Shown here: positions 1 through 9,215 of the stretch, piece by piece
Layout of the letters: every line of letters starts with the position of its first letter
Numbering within the stretch: the stretch's first letter is position 1
Origin: Parendozoicomonas callyspongiae
Lineage (GTDB): Bacteria > Pseudomonadota > Gammaproteobacteria > Pseudomonadales > Endozoicomonadaceae
Assembly: GCF_023502345.1 (NCBI RefSeq)
Contig: NZ_JAMFLX010000027.1
Location: 1-60,222 of the forward strand
Direction of reading: 5' to 3'
Length of the DNA: 60,222 nt
Program-made: the position numbers and the translations under genes
The notes under the pieces: model-generated
Seen by the model: only the letters and a program-made list of their open reading frames with translations
Database searches by the model: none
What the model was told of the DNA's origin: nothing

Positions 1-126
1 ACAGGAGGCACGAGCCTGCTCTGGTGTGCAGTTGTAGCAGGGGCTGTTGGGGGTTATGGTGGTGCAAAGTTTGGAGGTACCGCTACCGAGGGACTTGGAA
101 ACTACATATATAAAGTGTCAAACTAA
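1..126 (+). CDS. C-terminal end of a glycine-zipper protein (5' truncated by window edge)
   Basis: Frame 1 is open from the first base to the TAA at 124-126 and gives 41 residues. They are hydrophobic and rich in small residues, with a GGYGGAKFGG glycine-zipper segment, and end in GNYIYKVSN. Glycine-zipper tails of this kind occur in membrane-inserting toxins and in PAAR- or Rhs-linked effectors, but the domain that would name the protein is off the window. The stop codon shares its last A with the ATG of the next gene (TAATG), so the two are probably translated as a coupled pair. Confidence 0.6.
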   Translation, partial: TGGTSLLWCAVVAGAVGGYGGAKFGGTATEGLGNYIYKVSN

Positions 127-461
127 TGAGTATTGAGCTGCTACAAGCATTAACAGCGCTTCTGGGTTTTCTCTGTTTTATTACAGCCCTGATCAATGCC
201 ATTATTTTTTATAGGAAGTTCTATAAAAACCTGGCAGAAAAAATCGATGGAGGTGTTTACGACTATGGTTTTTTATTCTCAGCGAACCGGTTTATGTTGT
301 GGGGTCAATACTGTCTGTTTCCCGAAAAAGGCAAAAACAGAGAACTTTCTGCAATCTTGAGCAATATCTCTGAAACAGAAAAATACAGGCTTAAGCTTCA
401 TTTTATAATTGTCTTAACTGGCTGTACACTAATGATAATTTCTGGGCTCTTGGCCAGTTAG
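126..461 (+). CDS. Small two-TM membrane protein, possible immunity protein
   Basis: This 111-aa protein has one membrane segment near residues 7-29 and another near 92-110. The soluble middle is basic and aromatic and includes ANRFMLWGQYCLFPEKGKN. The start overlaps the stop of the upstream glycine-zipper gene by one base, so translational coupling is likely. No family was recognised. A membrane protein coupled directly behind a glycine-zipper gene fits the layout of a membrane toxin and its immunity protein, but that role is inferred only from arrangement. It could equally be an ordinary inner-membrane protein. Confidence 0.65.
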   Translation: MSIELLQALTALLGFLCFITALINAIIFYRKFYKNLAEKIDGGVYDYGFLFSANRFMLWGQYCLFPEKGKNRELSAILSNISETEKYRLKLHFIIVLTGCTLMIISGLLAS

Positions 462-1042
462 CAACTGGCGAAAACAATAATGATTGGACATATCGGGGTG
501 CCTATTTTTTACCCCTATAAACTGTATACACATACAGGTTTGTAGTTGTTAACCGGTCATGTTCGTCTATATAGTTTGCCGGTGTCGCATGGCCCAAAAC
601 TCTGACCATAATTTGACTATGGGTGACCAAAAAACGGTCAAAAATGGGGAGCTGTAGGGGTTGACAAGCGGCGAAAAAGCTCTGTTTTTTCAAGGAAAAA
701 CCCACCTTTTAAGTTATCCCCGAAATCTGGGGATAACTTTGTGGATTACAACATTCCATTTCCCCGCACCCCTTGGGAATCCTTACCTTCCAGCAAATTG
801 TCTATTTTTTGATCAATTATTTTATTCTTATTTTTCAATGAGTTAGATGCCCCATTCATCAAACGGAAATATCTTTGTCAGACTGTTGACACAAGACCAG
901 CCCCGTCCATTTTTTGTGCATAAAAACATAGACGACACTGCTATTTAAGTATAAACCGTGATTCCAGAGGGGTTCAGAACGGCATTACTGGTATTGACAA
1001 TTGCCACCCTGAAGAGGTGTTAAAGGAAGGGTCTGTTTTTGG
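462..1042. other. Intergenic region, about 580 bp, no convincing gene
   Basis: Only short, weak ORFs occur here. A minus-strand frame at 502-705 ends with RVLGHATPANY, faintly like the GH motif of tyrosine recombinases, but it lacks the catalytic residues and a credible start, so it was not called. The region holds one strong hairpin at 711-739. It separates the possible toxin/immunity pair from the convergent purC gene. Confidence 0.5.
711..739. repeat. Perfect 11-bp inverted repeat
   Basis: AAGTTATCCCC at 711-721 is repeated in inverted form as GGGGATAACTT at 729-739, with a 7-nt loop. No T-tract follows, so it is not a standard terminator. It could be a protein-binding dyad or an RNA hairpin. 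The TTATCCCC arms resemble part of a DnaA box, but the match is too short to claim. Confidence 0.55.
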
Positions 1043-2161
1043 TCAGTTGATCAGGCCAAAGTTATCCCGAAGCGTGTTAATAATTTCTTTCCTTGGGTTG
1101 TCTGAAATGACTAGTTTCTTACTGGTTATTTTCTCAGCAATATCCACATATGTTTGTGATACAGCCATCAACACCGACTCCGGCAGGGCATTGTCTTTAG
1201 CCAGAGCCTTGCGTTCATCCATCCGGTCCTTGTTCAGCAGAATATCGGGATCAGGGAAATGGTTTAACAGCAGCTGTCGGAAGCTCTCCTTGGAGTTCTC
1301 CACAATTTTGCCTTTGCGGTAGCAAGGGCCATCCCAGATTCTGGATGAATCGGGCGTACCCACCTCATCCATATAAATCAGTTTTTCCTGGCAGGTAGCA
1401 TCAGTGACATAACCAAATTCGAACTTGGTATCCACAAACACCTGATCCAGCTTGGCCAGCTCATTGCTGATAACATCAAACCCTTCTTTCAGTAGTTTTT
1501 CGTAAAGTCCGATATCATCCTTATTGCGGAATCGGAAAGCAGCATAATTCTTCTCAATATCGCTGCGGGTAATATTGACGTCATCCGCCTCCGGCACACC
1601 AGGAACCCCTTTAAGAATGCCCTTGGTGGAGGGGGTAATCAGCAGCTCAGGCAACCTCTGATCCTTTTCCAGATTATCAGGCAGATCAATGCCACAGAAA
1701 TTGCGCTCACCTTTACTGTAGGCACGCCACATGGAACCGGTAATATACTGGCGACAGATGGCCTCTATCATAACGGGGTGTGCTTTCTGGACGATCCAGA
1801 CCAGTGGATGCGGAATATCAACAATATGACTGTCAGCAAGACCTTTTTCCTTAAACAGCCGGAACCAGTGATTGGACACTGCATTTAATGCCGCTCCCTT
1901 ACCAGGAACACCATTCATCCCTCCCTCACCGTGCCAGATACAGTCGAATGCTGAAATCCTGTCGCTGATCACCATAATGGCCAATTCAGCATCTTCAGCA
2001 ACGTTGTAACCTTGCTCTTGAATAAGACGACGACTGTCAGCTTCTGTCAGCCAGTAGACGGAGCGCACCTTGCCACTGTGAACTGGAAGTTCTGTCCGGA
2101 TTGGCAGATCATCATTAACCGCAAGAACCTTGCCTGCCAGCGCATTGCCAGTGTGAGTCAT
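1043..2161 (-). CDS. purC: Phosphoribosylaminoimidazole-succinocarboxamide synthase (SAICAR synthetase)
   Basis: PurC joins aspartate to CAIR with ATP in purine synthesis (cytosol). The protein has the family motif SDRISAFD near residue 70, [13 protein letters not shown], and the substrate-loop region ITPSTKGI with the aspartate-rich [12 protein letters not shown]. At about 372 aa it matches the long form seen in some marine gammaproteobacteria rather than the roughly 237-aa E. coli enzyme. The frame opens at a TTG (2170), but ATG at 2161 is preferred because AGGA lies about 10 nt upstream of it. It sits downstream of bamC and dapA in the same direction, as in E. coli, with a hairpin between bamC and purC. 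Confidence 0.95.
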   Translation of the reverse strand: MTHTGNALAGKVLAVNDDLPIRTELPVHSGKVRSVYWLTEADSRRLIQEQGYNVAEDAELAIMVISDRISAFDCIWHGEGGMNGVPGKGAALNAVSNHWFRLFKEKGLADSHIVDIPHPLVWIVQKAHPVMIEAICRQYITGSMWRAYSKGERNFCGIDLPDNLEKDQRLPELLITPSTKGILKGVPGVPEADDVNITRSDIEKNYAAFRFRNKDDIGLYEKLLKEGFDVISNELAKLDQVFVDTKFEFGYVTDATCQEKLIYMDEVGTPDSSRIWDGPCYRKGKIVENSKESFRQLLLNHFPDPDILLNKDRMDERKALAKDNALPESVLMAVSQTYVDIAEKITSKKLVISDNPRKEIINTLRDNFGLIN

Positions 2162-2242
2162 TACGAGCAATTCCTGTGTTTAATCTTCTTATCTATATGG
2201 GTGAAAAAGACCTGTTCTAATGAAATCCCTGTCCAAAACGAA

Positions 2243-2267
2243 GAAACCAGGCTGCGAGCCTGGTTTC
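2243..2267 (-). terminator. Hairpin between bamC and purC
   Basis: GAAACCAGGCT (2243-2253) pairs perfectly with AGCCTGGTTTC (2257-2267) around a 3-nt loop. On the minus strand it begins about 17 nt after the bamC stop and lies upstream of purC. The T-rich stretch after it is broken, so it may be a partial terminator or an mRNA-stabilising hairpin that sets purC expression relative to bamC. Confidence 0.55.
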
Positions 2268-2283
2268 CGATTTTACCAACTTG

Positions 2284-3429
2284 TTAACCCAGATATTCCA
2301 ACAGTTTTGTCAGGAACTGATCACTGAGCTCAACCGGTGGCAGGGTATTGATATCCTTCTCAAGTGTCACTTGGGTACCATCACCCACACTTTGTACTCT
2401 CAGGCGGAACTCATTATCAGCCGCAGGCTTCTTGACTTCTTCCTTGTCAGAGCTGAATAAACCGCTGAACCAACCCTTGCTCTTCTCGTCTTTGCTGGGA
2501 GAAGAGGCGGGTACCTTGCCGCCTTCCAGGGTCAGATAGACAAGACCTGCAGTACGGTTCTTATCGGTAACAGAAGCCCCCATCTTTTTCAGGGCCTGCT
2601 CAACAGCCTGCCAGCTGCTGGCAAAGTTCTGATCAATCGCCAGGGCCGGGTTGCCATTACCATCGCGGATAATGTTGGCTTCAGCATTGACGGCAAAATC
2701 ATCTGATGCCAGTGCACCCCCCTGATCCTGGCGGTTCTTAACCATAAACAGCAACATTTCATTCAGCAGCTGACCATCAATAAAGCTGGCACCTGGCTTG
2801 ATAGCACTCCAGTTAACCGGAGTCTGATTATTGGCTTCAATAGGCAGGCGGGCATGCTTGAGCAGCACTTCACTGGTATCGGCACGGTTACCCTGGCGAA
2901 TGGCCACCCGGAATTTTTCCTGGCTGACTTCAGAGTTCTCCAGTTCAATCACCTTGCCAAACAGCTGTCGCATCATACCGGGATTGGATTTCTCGCCCAG
3001 CTGTACCCAGGCTGTTTCCATAGTACCCGCAGCGACATTCTCCTGCTCCAGGGGAATACTATTGCTGTCCCAGAAACGGCTCATGTAAGACCAGATGACG
3101 TCCGGTGCATAATCAGCCAGAAGTACACGACCTTCCGAACGCTGCACAACCTGGAAGGTAATACCGTTATCCTGCACAAAACGCTGGTCTGCTCGGGGAA
3201 CCACATTCTCTGCACCGGCCGAAGAAACGGGGATGGTTGGCACGAGGAGGTAATCCTCAGGTGCTACCGGGTCGAGAGATTTGGGGATCTTCAGCTCAGG
3301 GATCATCGATTCATTCAGATAGTCACCACCCTTATCCCGCAGGTAGCCGTCCTGACCTGTCAGTGAGCTGCAGGCTCCAAGAAGCAGAGAAGCCCCTGCC
3401 AGTGTGAAAACCTTATATACGTGCTTCAT
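2284..3429 (-). CDS. bamC: Outer membrane assembly lipoprotein BamC
   Basis: BamC (NlpB) is a lipoprotein subunit of the BAM complex, which inserts beta-barrel proteins into the outer membrane. From the ATG at 3429 the protein begins MKHVYK and has a lipobox ending LLLGAC with the acylated Cys at residue 20. A proline-rich unstructured stretch (IPELKIPKSLDP, then DYLLVP) follows, which is the segment that binds BamD in the family, and then two helix-grip-type domains. The open frame extends 12 codons further upstream, but AGGAG before 3429 and the clean lipoprotein signal fix the start. It lies between dapA and purC, the classic gammaproteobacterial order. Confidence 0.95.
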   Translation of the reverse strand: MKHVYKVFTLAGASLLLGACSSLTGQDGYLRDKGGDYLNESMIPELKIPKSLDPVAPEDYLLVPTIPVSSAGAENVVPRADQRFVQDNGITFQVVQRSEGRVLLADYAPDVIWSYMSRFWDSNSIPLEQENVAAGTMETAWVQLGEKSNPGMMRQLFGKVIELENSEVSQEKFRVAIRQGNRADTSEVLLKHARLPIEANNQTPVNWSAIKPGASFIDGQLLNEMLLFMVKNRQDQGGALASDDFAVNAEANIIRDGNGNPALAIDQNFASSWQAVEQALKKMGASVTDKNRTAGLVYLTLEGGKVPASSPSKDEKSKGWFSGLFSSDKEEVKKPAADNEFRLRVQSVGDGTQVTLEKDINTLPPVELSDQFLTKLLEYLG

Positions 3430-3568
3430 GCACTCTCCTATCGACTGTAGAAACACCTGTACCATCCCACAGGACTATCCCCGAACTATATATCCCCGGA
3501 CAAATCACCCTAAAGGGCACAGGTGCACGCTTAAGCTGTTTCAGGCCTATATGGCCTGTTGTCTGGTA

Positions 3569-4447
3569 TCAGACCTTGATACCGCACGAAGATAAAGCGT
3601 CCCGAACCTGCTTATGGCAGGCTGGCGACAATGGAGTCAGAGGCAATCGGATACCGCTGTCAATCAGCCTCATCTCCTGCAAGGCAAACTTGACCGGAAT
3701 CGGGTTGGACTCGGCAAACAGATTCTTGTGCAGTGGCATCAAGCGCTCATTCAGAGCCCTGGCCTCTTCTGCCTGGCCATCAATAGCCAAAGCACATAAC
3801 TGGTGCATCTCTGCAGGTACCACGTTGGCAGTCACAGAGATATCGCCTTTGCCTCCCATCAACATCAGCTCAACGGCAGTCTCGTCATCACCGGAAATAA
3901 CGGCAATACGGTCACTGCAACGCTGAATCAGGTCTCTACCCCGCTTCAGATCGCCAGTGGCATCCTTAATAGCGATGATATTGTCCAGACCTGCCAGACG
4001 TTCAACTGTCTCATTCAACAGGTCAACGGAGGTACGGCCAGGCACATTGTAGAGGATCTGGGGGATGGCAACAGAAGCGGCAATGGCTTCAAAGTGCCGG
4101 TATAGACCTTCCTGAGTCGGCTTATTGTAATAAGGTGTCACCAGCAGACAGGCATCCGCACCCAAGGCACGGGCCTCTGCTGTCAGGTGTACCGCTTCCT
4201 GGGTGGAATTGGCTCCAGTTCCTGCAATAACGGGTATTCTGCCATTTACCTGATCAATCACGCGTTTAAGAATCTGGCAGTGTTCTTCAACGGTTACAGT
4301 TGCAGACTCTCCCGTTGTCCCAACGGCCACGATGCCATCCGTTCCTTTTTCAATATGGAACTCCACAAGATCGTGCAGACGCTGCCAGTCCAACTCTCCG
4401 TTGGGCAGCATTGGGGTCACTAAAGCCACTAGACTGCCGGAAATCAT
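3569..4447 (-). CDS. dapA: 4-hydroxy-tetrahydrodipicolinate synthase
   Basis: DapA condenses pyruvate with aspartate semialdehyde, the committed step to lysine and diaminopimelate. At 292 aa it matches the E. coli enzyme in length and residue numbering: Schiff-base Lys161 in IAIKDATGD, Tyr133 in ILYNVPGRT, Thr44 in GTTGE and Tyr107 in TPYYNKP. It is the first gene of a dapA-bamC-purC cluster transcribed leftward and is divergent from rnz. Another lysine-pathway gene, dapD, lies about 26 kb away in this window. Confidence 0.97.
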   Translation of the reverse strand: MISGSLVALVTPMLPNGELDWQRLHDLVEFHIEKGTDGIVAVGTTGESATVTVEEHCQILKRVIDQVNGRIPVIAGTGANSTQEAVHLTAEARALGADACLLVTPYYNKPTQEGLYRHFEAIAASVAIPQILYNVPGRTSVDLLNETVERLAGLDNIIAIKDATGDLKRGRDLIQRCSDRIAVISGDDETAVELMLMGGKGDISVTANVVPAEMHQLCALAIDGQAEEARALNERLMPLHKNLFAESNPIPVKFALQEMRLIDSGIRLPLTPLSPACHKQVRDALSSCGIKV

Positions 4448-4658
4448 TTACTCACTCCGCATGTTGGGCAAATATTATCTTTAGAATGTTACCGGTGCCC
4501 ATGACCTAGTACAAGACATCCTGTTTTTCCTTTTGTTTCCTATTGCAGCTATCAGCTGAGAAGCTGCCCGAAAAATGGGAAAACAAGAATATGAGAATAC
4601 ACGTTTGTGGGACGATTTGCTTAATTAGCAACTTTACCCGAAAGGAACCACTGACTTC

Positions 4659-5627
4659 ATGCGTCTAACTTTTTTCGGCACTGCCGCCGGGCTGCCCTCC
4701 AAAGAACGAAATGTAACAGCGCAGGCCATTGCCAGGGATGATGCCAAAGAGTGGTACCTGATTGACTGTGGTGAAGGTACCCAGCACCGCCTTTTATATA
4801 GCCGTTACACTTTGAGCCACCTGCAGGCCATCTTTATCACCCATATTCACGGTGATCATATGTTTGGTCTGCCTGGACTGCTGACCAGTGCCAGCATGCA
4901 GGGCCGCACCGAACCTCTGACAATTTGCGCCCCCGAAGGTGTTGAGAGTTTTGTCCGTCATGCTCTTGCTTGTGCCGATGTCACCCATATGCCGTTTGAG
5001 TTGATTTTTCTTCGCTCAGATCAGCCTGATTTCGTCTGCAAGACAATAGATTTTTCCGTAACTTCCCACCCGCTGTCACACCGTGTTCCTTCCTTTGCGT
5101 ACGCCTTTGAGGAAATTCCGGAAAGAACCAGTCTCTGTCAGGAAAAGCTGCAGGAGATGAATGTGCCCCGCGGCCCACTCTGGGGCAGGTTGCAACATGG
5201 CGAACCTGTAGAACTGGATGATGGTACAACGGTTCAGCCTGAAGATGTGCTGCAACCACCGCTACCAGGACGGTTTGCGGTTATCGGAGGAGACAATGAT
5301 CAACCCGAGCTTCTCGCAGAAGTGCTGACCAAAGCAGACGTATTTGTGCATGAAGCCACCTTCACCTCCGATGTCAGGGAAAAGGTTGGTAGAGCCTGGA
5401 TGCACAGTACTCCGGCACAGGTTGCAGAGGTAGCTGCAGCCAGCGGTGTAAAACACCTTGTCCTGACTCACTTCAGTAACCGCTACCAGCGCAATCCGAA
5501 GCCGGGTCATTACCATATTGAAGAACTGCGCACAGAGGCCCGGGAACGGTTTTCGGGAACCATTGATCTGGCAGAGGATATGGGTTGCTGGGAATTAAGC
5601 AGAACTGGCGAGTGGAGAAAGATTTGA
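4659..5627 (+). CDS. rnz: Ribonuclease Z (tRNA 3' endonuclease)
   Basis: This metallo-beta-lactamase-fold nuclease cleaves the 3' trailer of tRNA precursors. The zinc motif HxHxDH is at residues 62-67 (THIHGDHMFGL). The C-terminal histidine regions are also present: FVHEATF, then WMHSTPAQVAEVA and LVLTHFSNRY. The length of 322 aa fits the short bacterial ElaC/RNase Z form. The start at 4659 follows AAAGGA. The gene is divergent from dapA and ends at a hairpin shared with the convergent gene downstream. Confidence 0.95.
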   Translation: MRLTFFGTAAGLPSKERNVTAQAIARDDAKEWYLIDCGEGTQHRLLYSRYTLSHLQAIFITHIHGDHMFGLPGLLTSASMQGRTEPLTICAPEGVESFVRHALACADVTHMPFELIFLRSDQPDFVCKTIDFSVTSHPLSHRVPSFAYAFEEIPERTSLCQEKLQEMNVPRGPLWGRLQHGEPVELDDGTTVQPEDVLQPPLPGRFAVIGGDNDQPELLAEVLTKADVFVHEATFTSDVREKVGRAWMHSTPAQVAEVAAASGVKHLVLTHFSNRYQRNPKPGHYHIEELRTEARERFSGTIDLAEDMGCWELSRTGEWRKI

Positions 5628-5691
5628 AGCCTGACATCAACTGCAAACTGCGGACATAAACACTCAGTCATTGTTGCCCGTTTTAAGAACC

Positions 5692-5733
5692 AAAGGTACT
5701 GCATCATTAATAATACTTCTTTGCAGTACCTTT
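5692..5733. terminator. Bidirectional hairpin between rnz and the next gene
   Basis: A perfect 12-bp stem, AAAGGTACTGCA (5692-5703) with TGCAGTACCTTT (5722-5733), surrounds an 18-nt A+T-rich loop. It lies between two convergent genes. There is no long T-tract, so strength is uncertain. Confidence 0.55.
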
Positions 5734-5746
5734 AATCTATGGGACC

Positions 5747-6145
5747 TTAAAAATCCTCAATAATTTCCCCACCCAAACCGCCACCAAGCGTCTCAGCATC
5801 AGCAACCATCAAAGGCTGATCAGATAAGTCAAAGCACATAAGTTCAGTATCAATTGAGAACCAACTTTCCAGCAGCTGCGCATTAAGTTCTTCTGGCCAG
5901 AGAGAGGCATCTACACACCAGGCCATCAGTTCATTTTTCAGAATATCGACAGCATTGTCAGTGACTGCCTGATAAAAATCACTCTCCGATTCCACTTCCT
6001 GAACCAGATAGACTGTTCCGGTCTGCTCAAGCTGTGCTTTCAGTATCGCCAGTTCTTCAGCATCTTCCGGAGCAACACTGGAACACCATTCGAGAAAAGT
6101 CGGCTTGGCTCGTAACCGAAGAGCGGAACGGTTGAGAATCTTCAT
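5747..6145 (-). CDS. Conserved-looking acidic protein of unknown function
   Basis: This 132-aa protein starts MKILNRSALRLRAKP, then becomes strongly acidic (VAPEDAEELAILKAQLEQ, VEVESESDFYQAV) and ends in a glycine-rich LGGGLGGEI. No signal peptide, membrane segment or catalytic motif is visible. The ATG at 6145 follows AGGAAGTAA. Codon use looks like that of neighbouring housekeeping genes, so it is probably a real cytoplasmic protein, but no family was recognised. It is convergent with rnz and divergent from the nuclease gene. Confidence 0.75.
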   Translation of the reverse strand: MKILNRSALRLRAKPTFLEWCSSVAPEDAEELAILKAQLEQTGTVYLVQEVESESDFYQAVTDNAVDILKNELMAWCVDASLWPEELNAQLLESWFSIDTELMCFDLSDQPLMVADAETLGGGLGGEIIEDF

Positions 6146-6272
6146 ATTCTTTTACTTCCTGGAAAATGCCGCGAACATATAACAATTAAGTTGTCGTATA
6201 AAGCAATAGCTTGAGTACTGTTCTACTTTTAGACCATCTGCAATCTCACCAACAGCCAGATGGCCACAAAGT

Positions 6273-8336
6273 ATGTTTTTTCTACGCTGTTTTCTTGTTT
6301 CGGCTCTACTGTCCGGTGCATTTCTACCTGCAGCCAATGCCGACACCATGAACTGTGGCAGCTGTGCCACATTTATCAGCTCTGTGCATGGACCGGGAGG
6401 CAAGAGTCCACTTATTCCAGACGGTGCCACAAAATCACCGGATATCGTTGTAGAGGCCGTTGTTACAGTGAACACACCTGAACGATTGGGCGGCTTTTTT
6501 ATTCAGGAAGAAGTCGCGGACGAGGATGATGACCCTTCTACATCAGAAGGGCTGTTTGTCTACGGAGCAAGACCCGAACTCCAGCCCGGCGACCGGATAA
6601 GGGCAAAAGGTGTAATAAGAGAGTTTTACGGGCAGACTCAGATGATTTTGAAAGAACTGATTGTCTGCGGTACCAATGCCCTTAATGAAGTTCGCCCCGC
6701 CAAGCCTTCCAGAAAACTGGTTCTTCAGGAGATGGAGCCTTATGAAGGAATGCTTGTACACTTCGAAAACATGCTAAACATAACCCGCAACTACAGCTGG
6801 GACTTTGATTCCTATCGCAACAGCATGGATGTCAGCCTGTTTGAGCCGCTCTACAAACCCACTCAGCTGTTTCCTCCGCTGTCGGAAGCAGCCAAAGATC
6901 TTGCCAGAAAAAACGACCAGAACCGAATAACACTGATCACAGATGAAAGGAAACAGGAGAATGGCGTTATTTCCTATTACCCTGCCTTTGGCCCGTTCAT
7001 TCATTACCCAAGAGTTGGCGACCGAATTAAGGATTTAACTGGCGTGATCGCTTACAGGTATGGCCGTTATGAAATCATTCCAGTTCCATCACGGGAAGAA
7101 CCATGGCTCGCTCCCATTGACGCCTATGCTTTGGAACATGAGTTTTCACCGCGCAAAGGGTATCCAACGCCTCACTCTTACGGAACAGTTCGCATAGCCA
7201 GTTTCAATGTACTGAATTACTTCAACACCCTAATGCCGGATCATAAGGACAACCCGACAGGAACCAACCGTGGGGCAAAAACCCAGGAAGAGTTTGAGTT
7301 GCAGCGCACCAAAATTATTGAGGCAGTCACACGGATTGATGCCGATGTTATCGGTTTAGTGGAAGTAGAGAATAATGGTTTTGGGACAGGCAGCGCTATT
7401 GAAGACCTGGTCAGCACCCTGAACAGTCGTCTTCCGTCGTCAGAACATTATGCAGCCGTGTCAACCCATGAATCGACAACGATTGGCACCGATGCCATTA
7501 CTGTCGGCCTGGTTTACAAGCCTTCTCGTATCGCACTTCATGGCAGCCTGCAGATACTGACCATGCCTGAACAGAACTTCTCTCTGACCAGTACCGACGG
7601 TGATGAAGTCAAGTTCACAAAAGACATGCGCCCTACTCTGCTACAGACTTTCAGGGACAAAATATCCGGCAAAACTGTGACCGTTGCCGTAAGCCACTTT
7701 AAATCCAAAGGCTCCATGTGTTTTGAAGATTTTATGAAATACGCCACAGCCGACGGTAAGATTCCCCTGAGCGGAAATCGTATAAAGAAAGGCAGCAAAC
7801 CTACAGCACCGGACTACCAGGATGACCTGCAGGGCAGCTGTAATAAATTCCGTGTAACTGCCGCCAGGCACCTTGGTGATTATCTACAGCGTATGGGAGA
7901 CCTTTTATCAGAAAATATTCTGCTGATCGGAGACTTTAACTCCTATGGCCAGGAAGACCCTATGCGTCTGCTGACCAAAGGCAAAAAGATGGTTTATCCG
8001 GTAACCACTTCAGCACACACTACAATCAACTGCAGTGAGGTGCCGGTCGAGACACTTAATCGTGGTTATGGATATATCAGCCTCGTTACTGCAAACCAGG
8101 GCAATAAAGCTTACTCTTACTGCTATGACGGAGAACTTGGCGCCCTTGACCATGCGGTTGCCAACCGTAGGCTGGCAGCCAAAGTTCTGAATATTGAAGA
8201 GTGGCACACCAACTCAGTTGAAAACTCGCTGTTTGAATACCCCGGAAAGTACTCCGGTAACCTGCCAAAAGATCCAGGGCCATTCAGCTCTTCTGATCAT
8301 GACCCTTTGCTGATTGATGTGGATTTAACTCTATAA
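6273..8336 (+). CDS. ExeM/NucH-family extracellular endonuclease
   Basis: The protein is a secreted DNase of 687 aa. A signal peptide covers residues 1-23 and probably ends at AANA. An OB-fold-like domain follows (about 30-270). The C-terminal half is an endonuclease/exonuclease/phosphatase domain: RIASFNVLNYF near 310, then IGLVEVENNGFG, AVSHFKSKG, LLIGDFNSYG, GALDHAVAN and finally SSDHDPLLIDV, the metal-binding and catalytic segments. This order matches ExeM/NucH-type nucleases that degrade extracellular DNA for phosphate or to remodel biofilm. It stands alone between divergent and convergent genes, with a hairpin just after its stop. Confidence 0.9.
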   Translation: MFFLRCFLVSALLSGAFLPAANADTMNCGSCATFISSVHGPGGKSPLIPDGATKSPDIVVEAVVTVNTPERLGGFFIQEEVADEDDDPSTSEGLFVYGARPELQPGDRIRAKGVIREFYGQTQMILKELIVCGTNALNEVRPAKPSRKLVLQEMEPYEGMLVHFENMLNITRNYSWDFDSYRNSMDVSLFEPLYKPTQLFPPLSEAAKDLARKNDQNRITLITDERKQENGVISYYPAFGPFIHYPRVGDRIKDLTGVIAYRYGRYEIIPVPSREEPWLAPIDAYALEHEFSPRKGYPTPHSYGTVRIASFNVLNYFNTLMPDHKDNPTGTNRGAKTQEEFELQRTKIIEAVTRIDADVIGLVEVENNGFGTGSAIEDLVSTLNSRLPSSEHYAAVSTHESTTIGTDAITVGLVYKPSRIALHGSLQILTMPEQNFSLTSTDGDEVKFTKDMRPTLLQTFRDKISGKTVTVAVSHFKSKGSMCFEDFMKYATADGKIPLSGNRIKKGSKPTAPDYQDDLQGSCNKFRVTAARHLGDYLQRMGDLLSENILLIGDFNSYGQEDPMRLLTKGKKMVYPVTTSAHTTINCSEVPVETLNRGYGYISLVTANQGNKAYSYCYDGELGALDHAVANRRLAAKVLNIEEWHTNSVENSLFEYPGKYSGNLPKDPGPFSSSDHDPLLIDVDLTL

Positions 8337-8348
8337 AGGTATAATTCG

Positions 8349-8383
8349 GGTACTCCCTGTTTCCGAAATAGGGAGTACCTTTC
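8349..8383. terminator. Terminator between the nuclease gene and truC
   Basis: GGTACTCCCT (8349-8358) pairs with AGGGAGTACC (8370-8379), followed by TTTC on the plus strand. It lies just after the nuclease stop and at the end of the convergent truC gene, so it probably serves both. Confidence 0.65.
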
Positions 8384-9149
8384 ACGGCAGTTGTTTCAGA
8401 AAAGAGTTACTCCAACCAAACTGTTCAAAAAGATTAGTGAATGCCTGATCCAGAGGAGCCTGAAAAACCAACCTTTCCCCGTTTTTCGGATGCAACAGTG
8501 ACATCTCAGTACACGCCAGCATCAATCTTGATGCTCCAAACTCTTTGGCAAAGAAGTGGTTATGAATACTTTTGCCATACTTCGGATCACCGATAACGGG
8601 ATGGGCAATATGCTTCATATGTCGGCGTATCTGGTGCTTCCTGCCAGTCTTTGGTTTCACTTCAACCAACGAGTAACGGCTGGTTGGGTAACGGTCAACA
8701 CTGACTGGCAGCTCAACCGTTTCCAGCCGACGAAACTCCGAGATGGCTTCCTGGGCAGGTTTATCCTTGCAGGCTTTTCTGTCTGTCATCTTGTCATGCT
8801 TTTCTTTCAAGGCATGATCAATAATTCCTGACTCCGGTGCGGTGCCACGCACGACCGCCAGATAGGTTTTCTCGACAGCTCCCTGTTCAAACTGCTGGCC
8901 CATCCCTCTGGCTGTATCTGATGACAGAGCGAAGACCAGTACACCAGATGTTGGTTTATCCAGACGATGCAGAGGAAACACATGCTGGCCTATCTGGTCC
9001 CTGACCAGCTGCATAGCGAAGCGGGTTTCATGGCGGTCAATCATGGAACGATGAACAAGAAGACCTGAAGGCTTATTGACAACTATCAGGCAATGGTCTT
9101 GGTAGAGAATATCCAGAGTTTTTTGGGTAATAGAAGACACAGTGAACAA
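8382..9149 (-). CDS. truC: tRNA pseudouridine(65) synthase TruC
   Basis: This RluA-family pseudouridine synthase has catalytic Asp64 in FPLHRLDKPTSGVLV. Close agreement with E. coli TruC is seen in QQFEQGAVEKTY, RYPTSRYSLVEVKPKTGRKHQIRRH and HPVIGDPKYG. The TruC family isomerises U65 of tRNA. No S4 domain is present, as expected for TruC. The only start with an adequate N-terminus is a TTG at 9149; an in-frame stop lies two codons upstream and no clear ribosome binding site is visible, so translation may be weak. Confidence 0.9.
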   Translation of the reverse strand: MFTVSSITQKTLDILYQDHCLIVVNKPSGLLVHRSMIDRHETRFAMQLVRDQIGQHVFPLHRLDKPTSGVLVFALSSDTARGMGQQFEQGAVEKTYLAVVRGTAPESGIIDHALKEKHDKMTDRKACKDKPAQEAISEFRRLETVELPVSVDRYPTSRYSLVEVKPKTGRKHQIRRHMKHIAHPVIGDPKYGKSIHNHFFAKEFGASRLMLACTEMSLLHPKNGERLVFQAPLDQAFTNLFEQFGWSNSFLKQLP

Positions 9150-9215
9150 ATCAGGTTAAACAAAAGGAAAATAATGGGGGGTGCCTAAACTATTCAAGTA
9201 GACATATCACCGATT

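Noticed and set aside
661-666. TTGACA-like promoter hexamer
   Set aside because: No matching -10 at proper distance and no gene downstream on that strand.
502-705. Minus-strand ORF with RVLGHATP segment resembling a tyrosine recombinase GH motif
   Set aside because: Too short, no catalytic Arg/Tyr context, weak start; not enough to call an integrase remnant.
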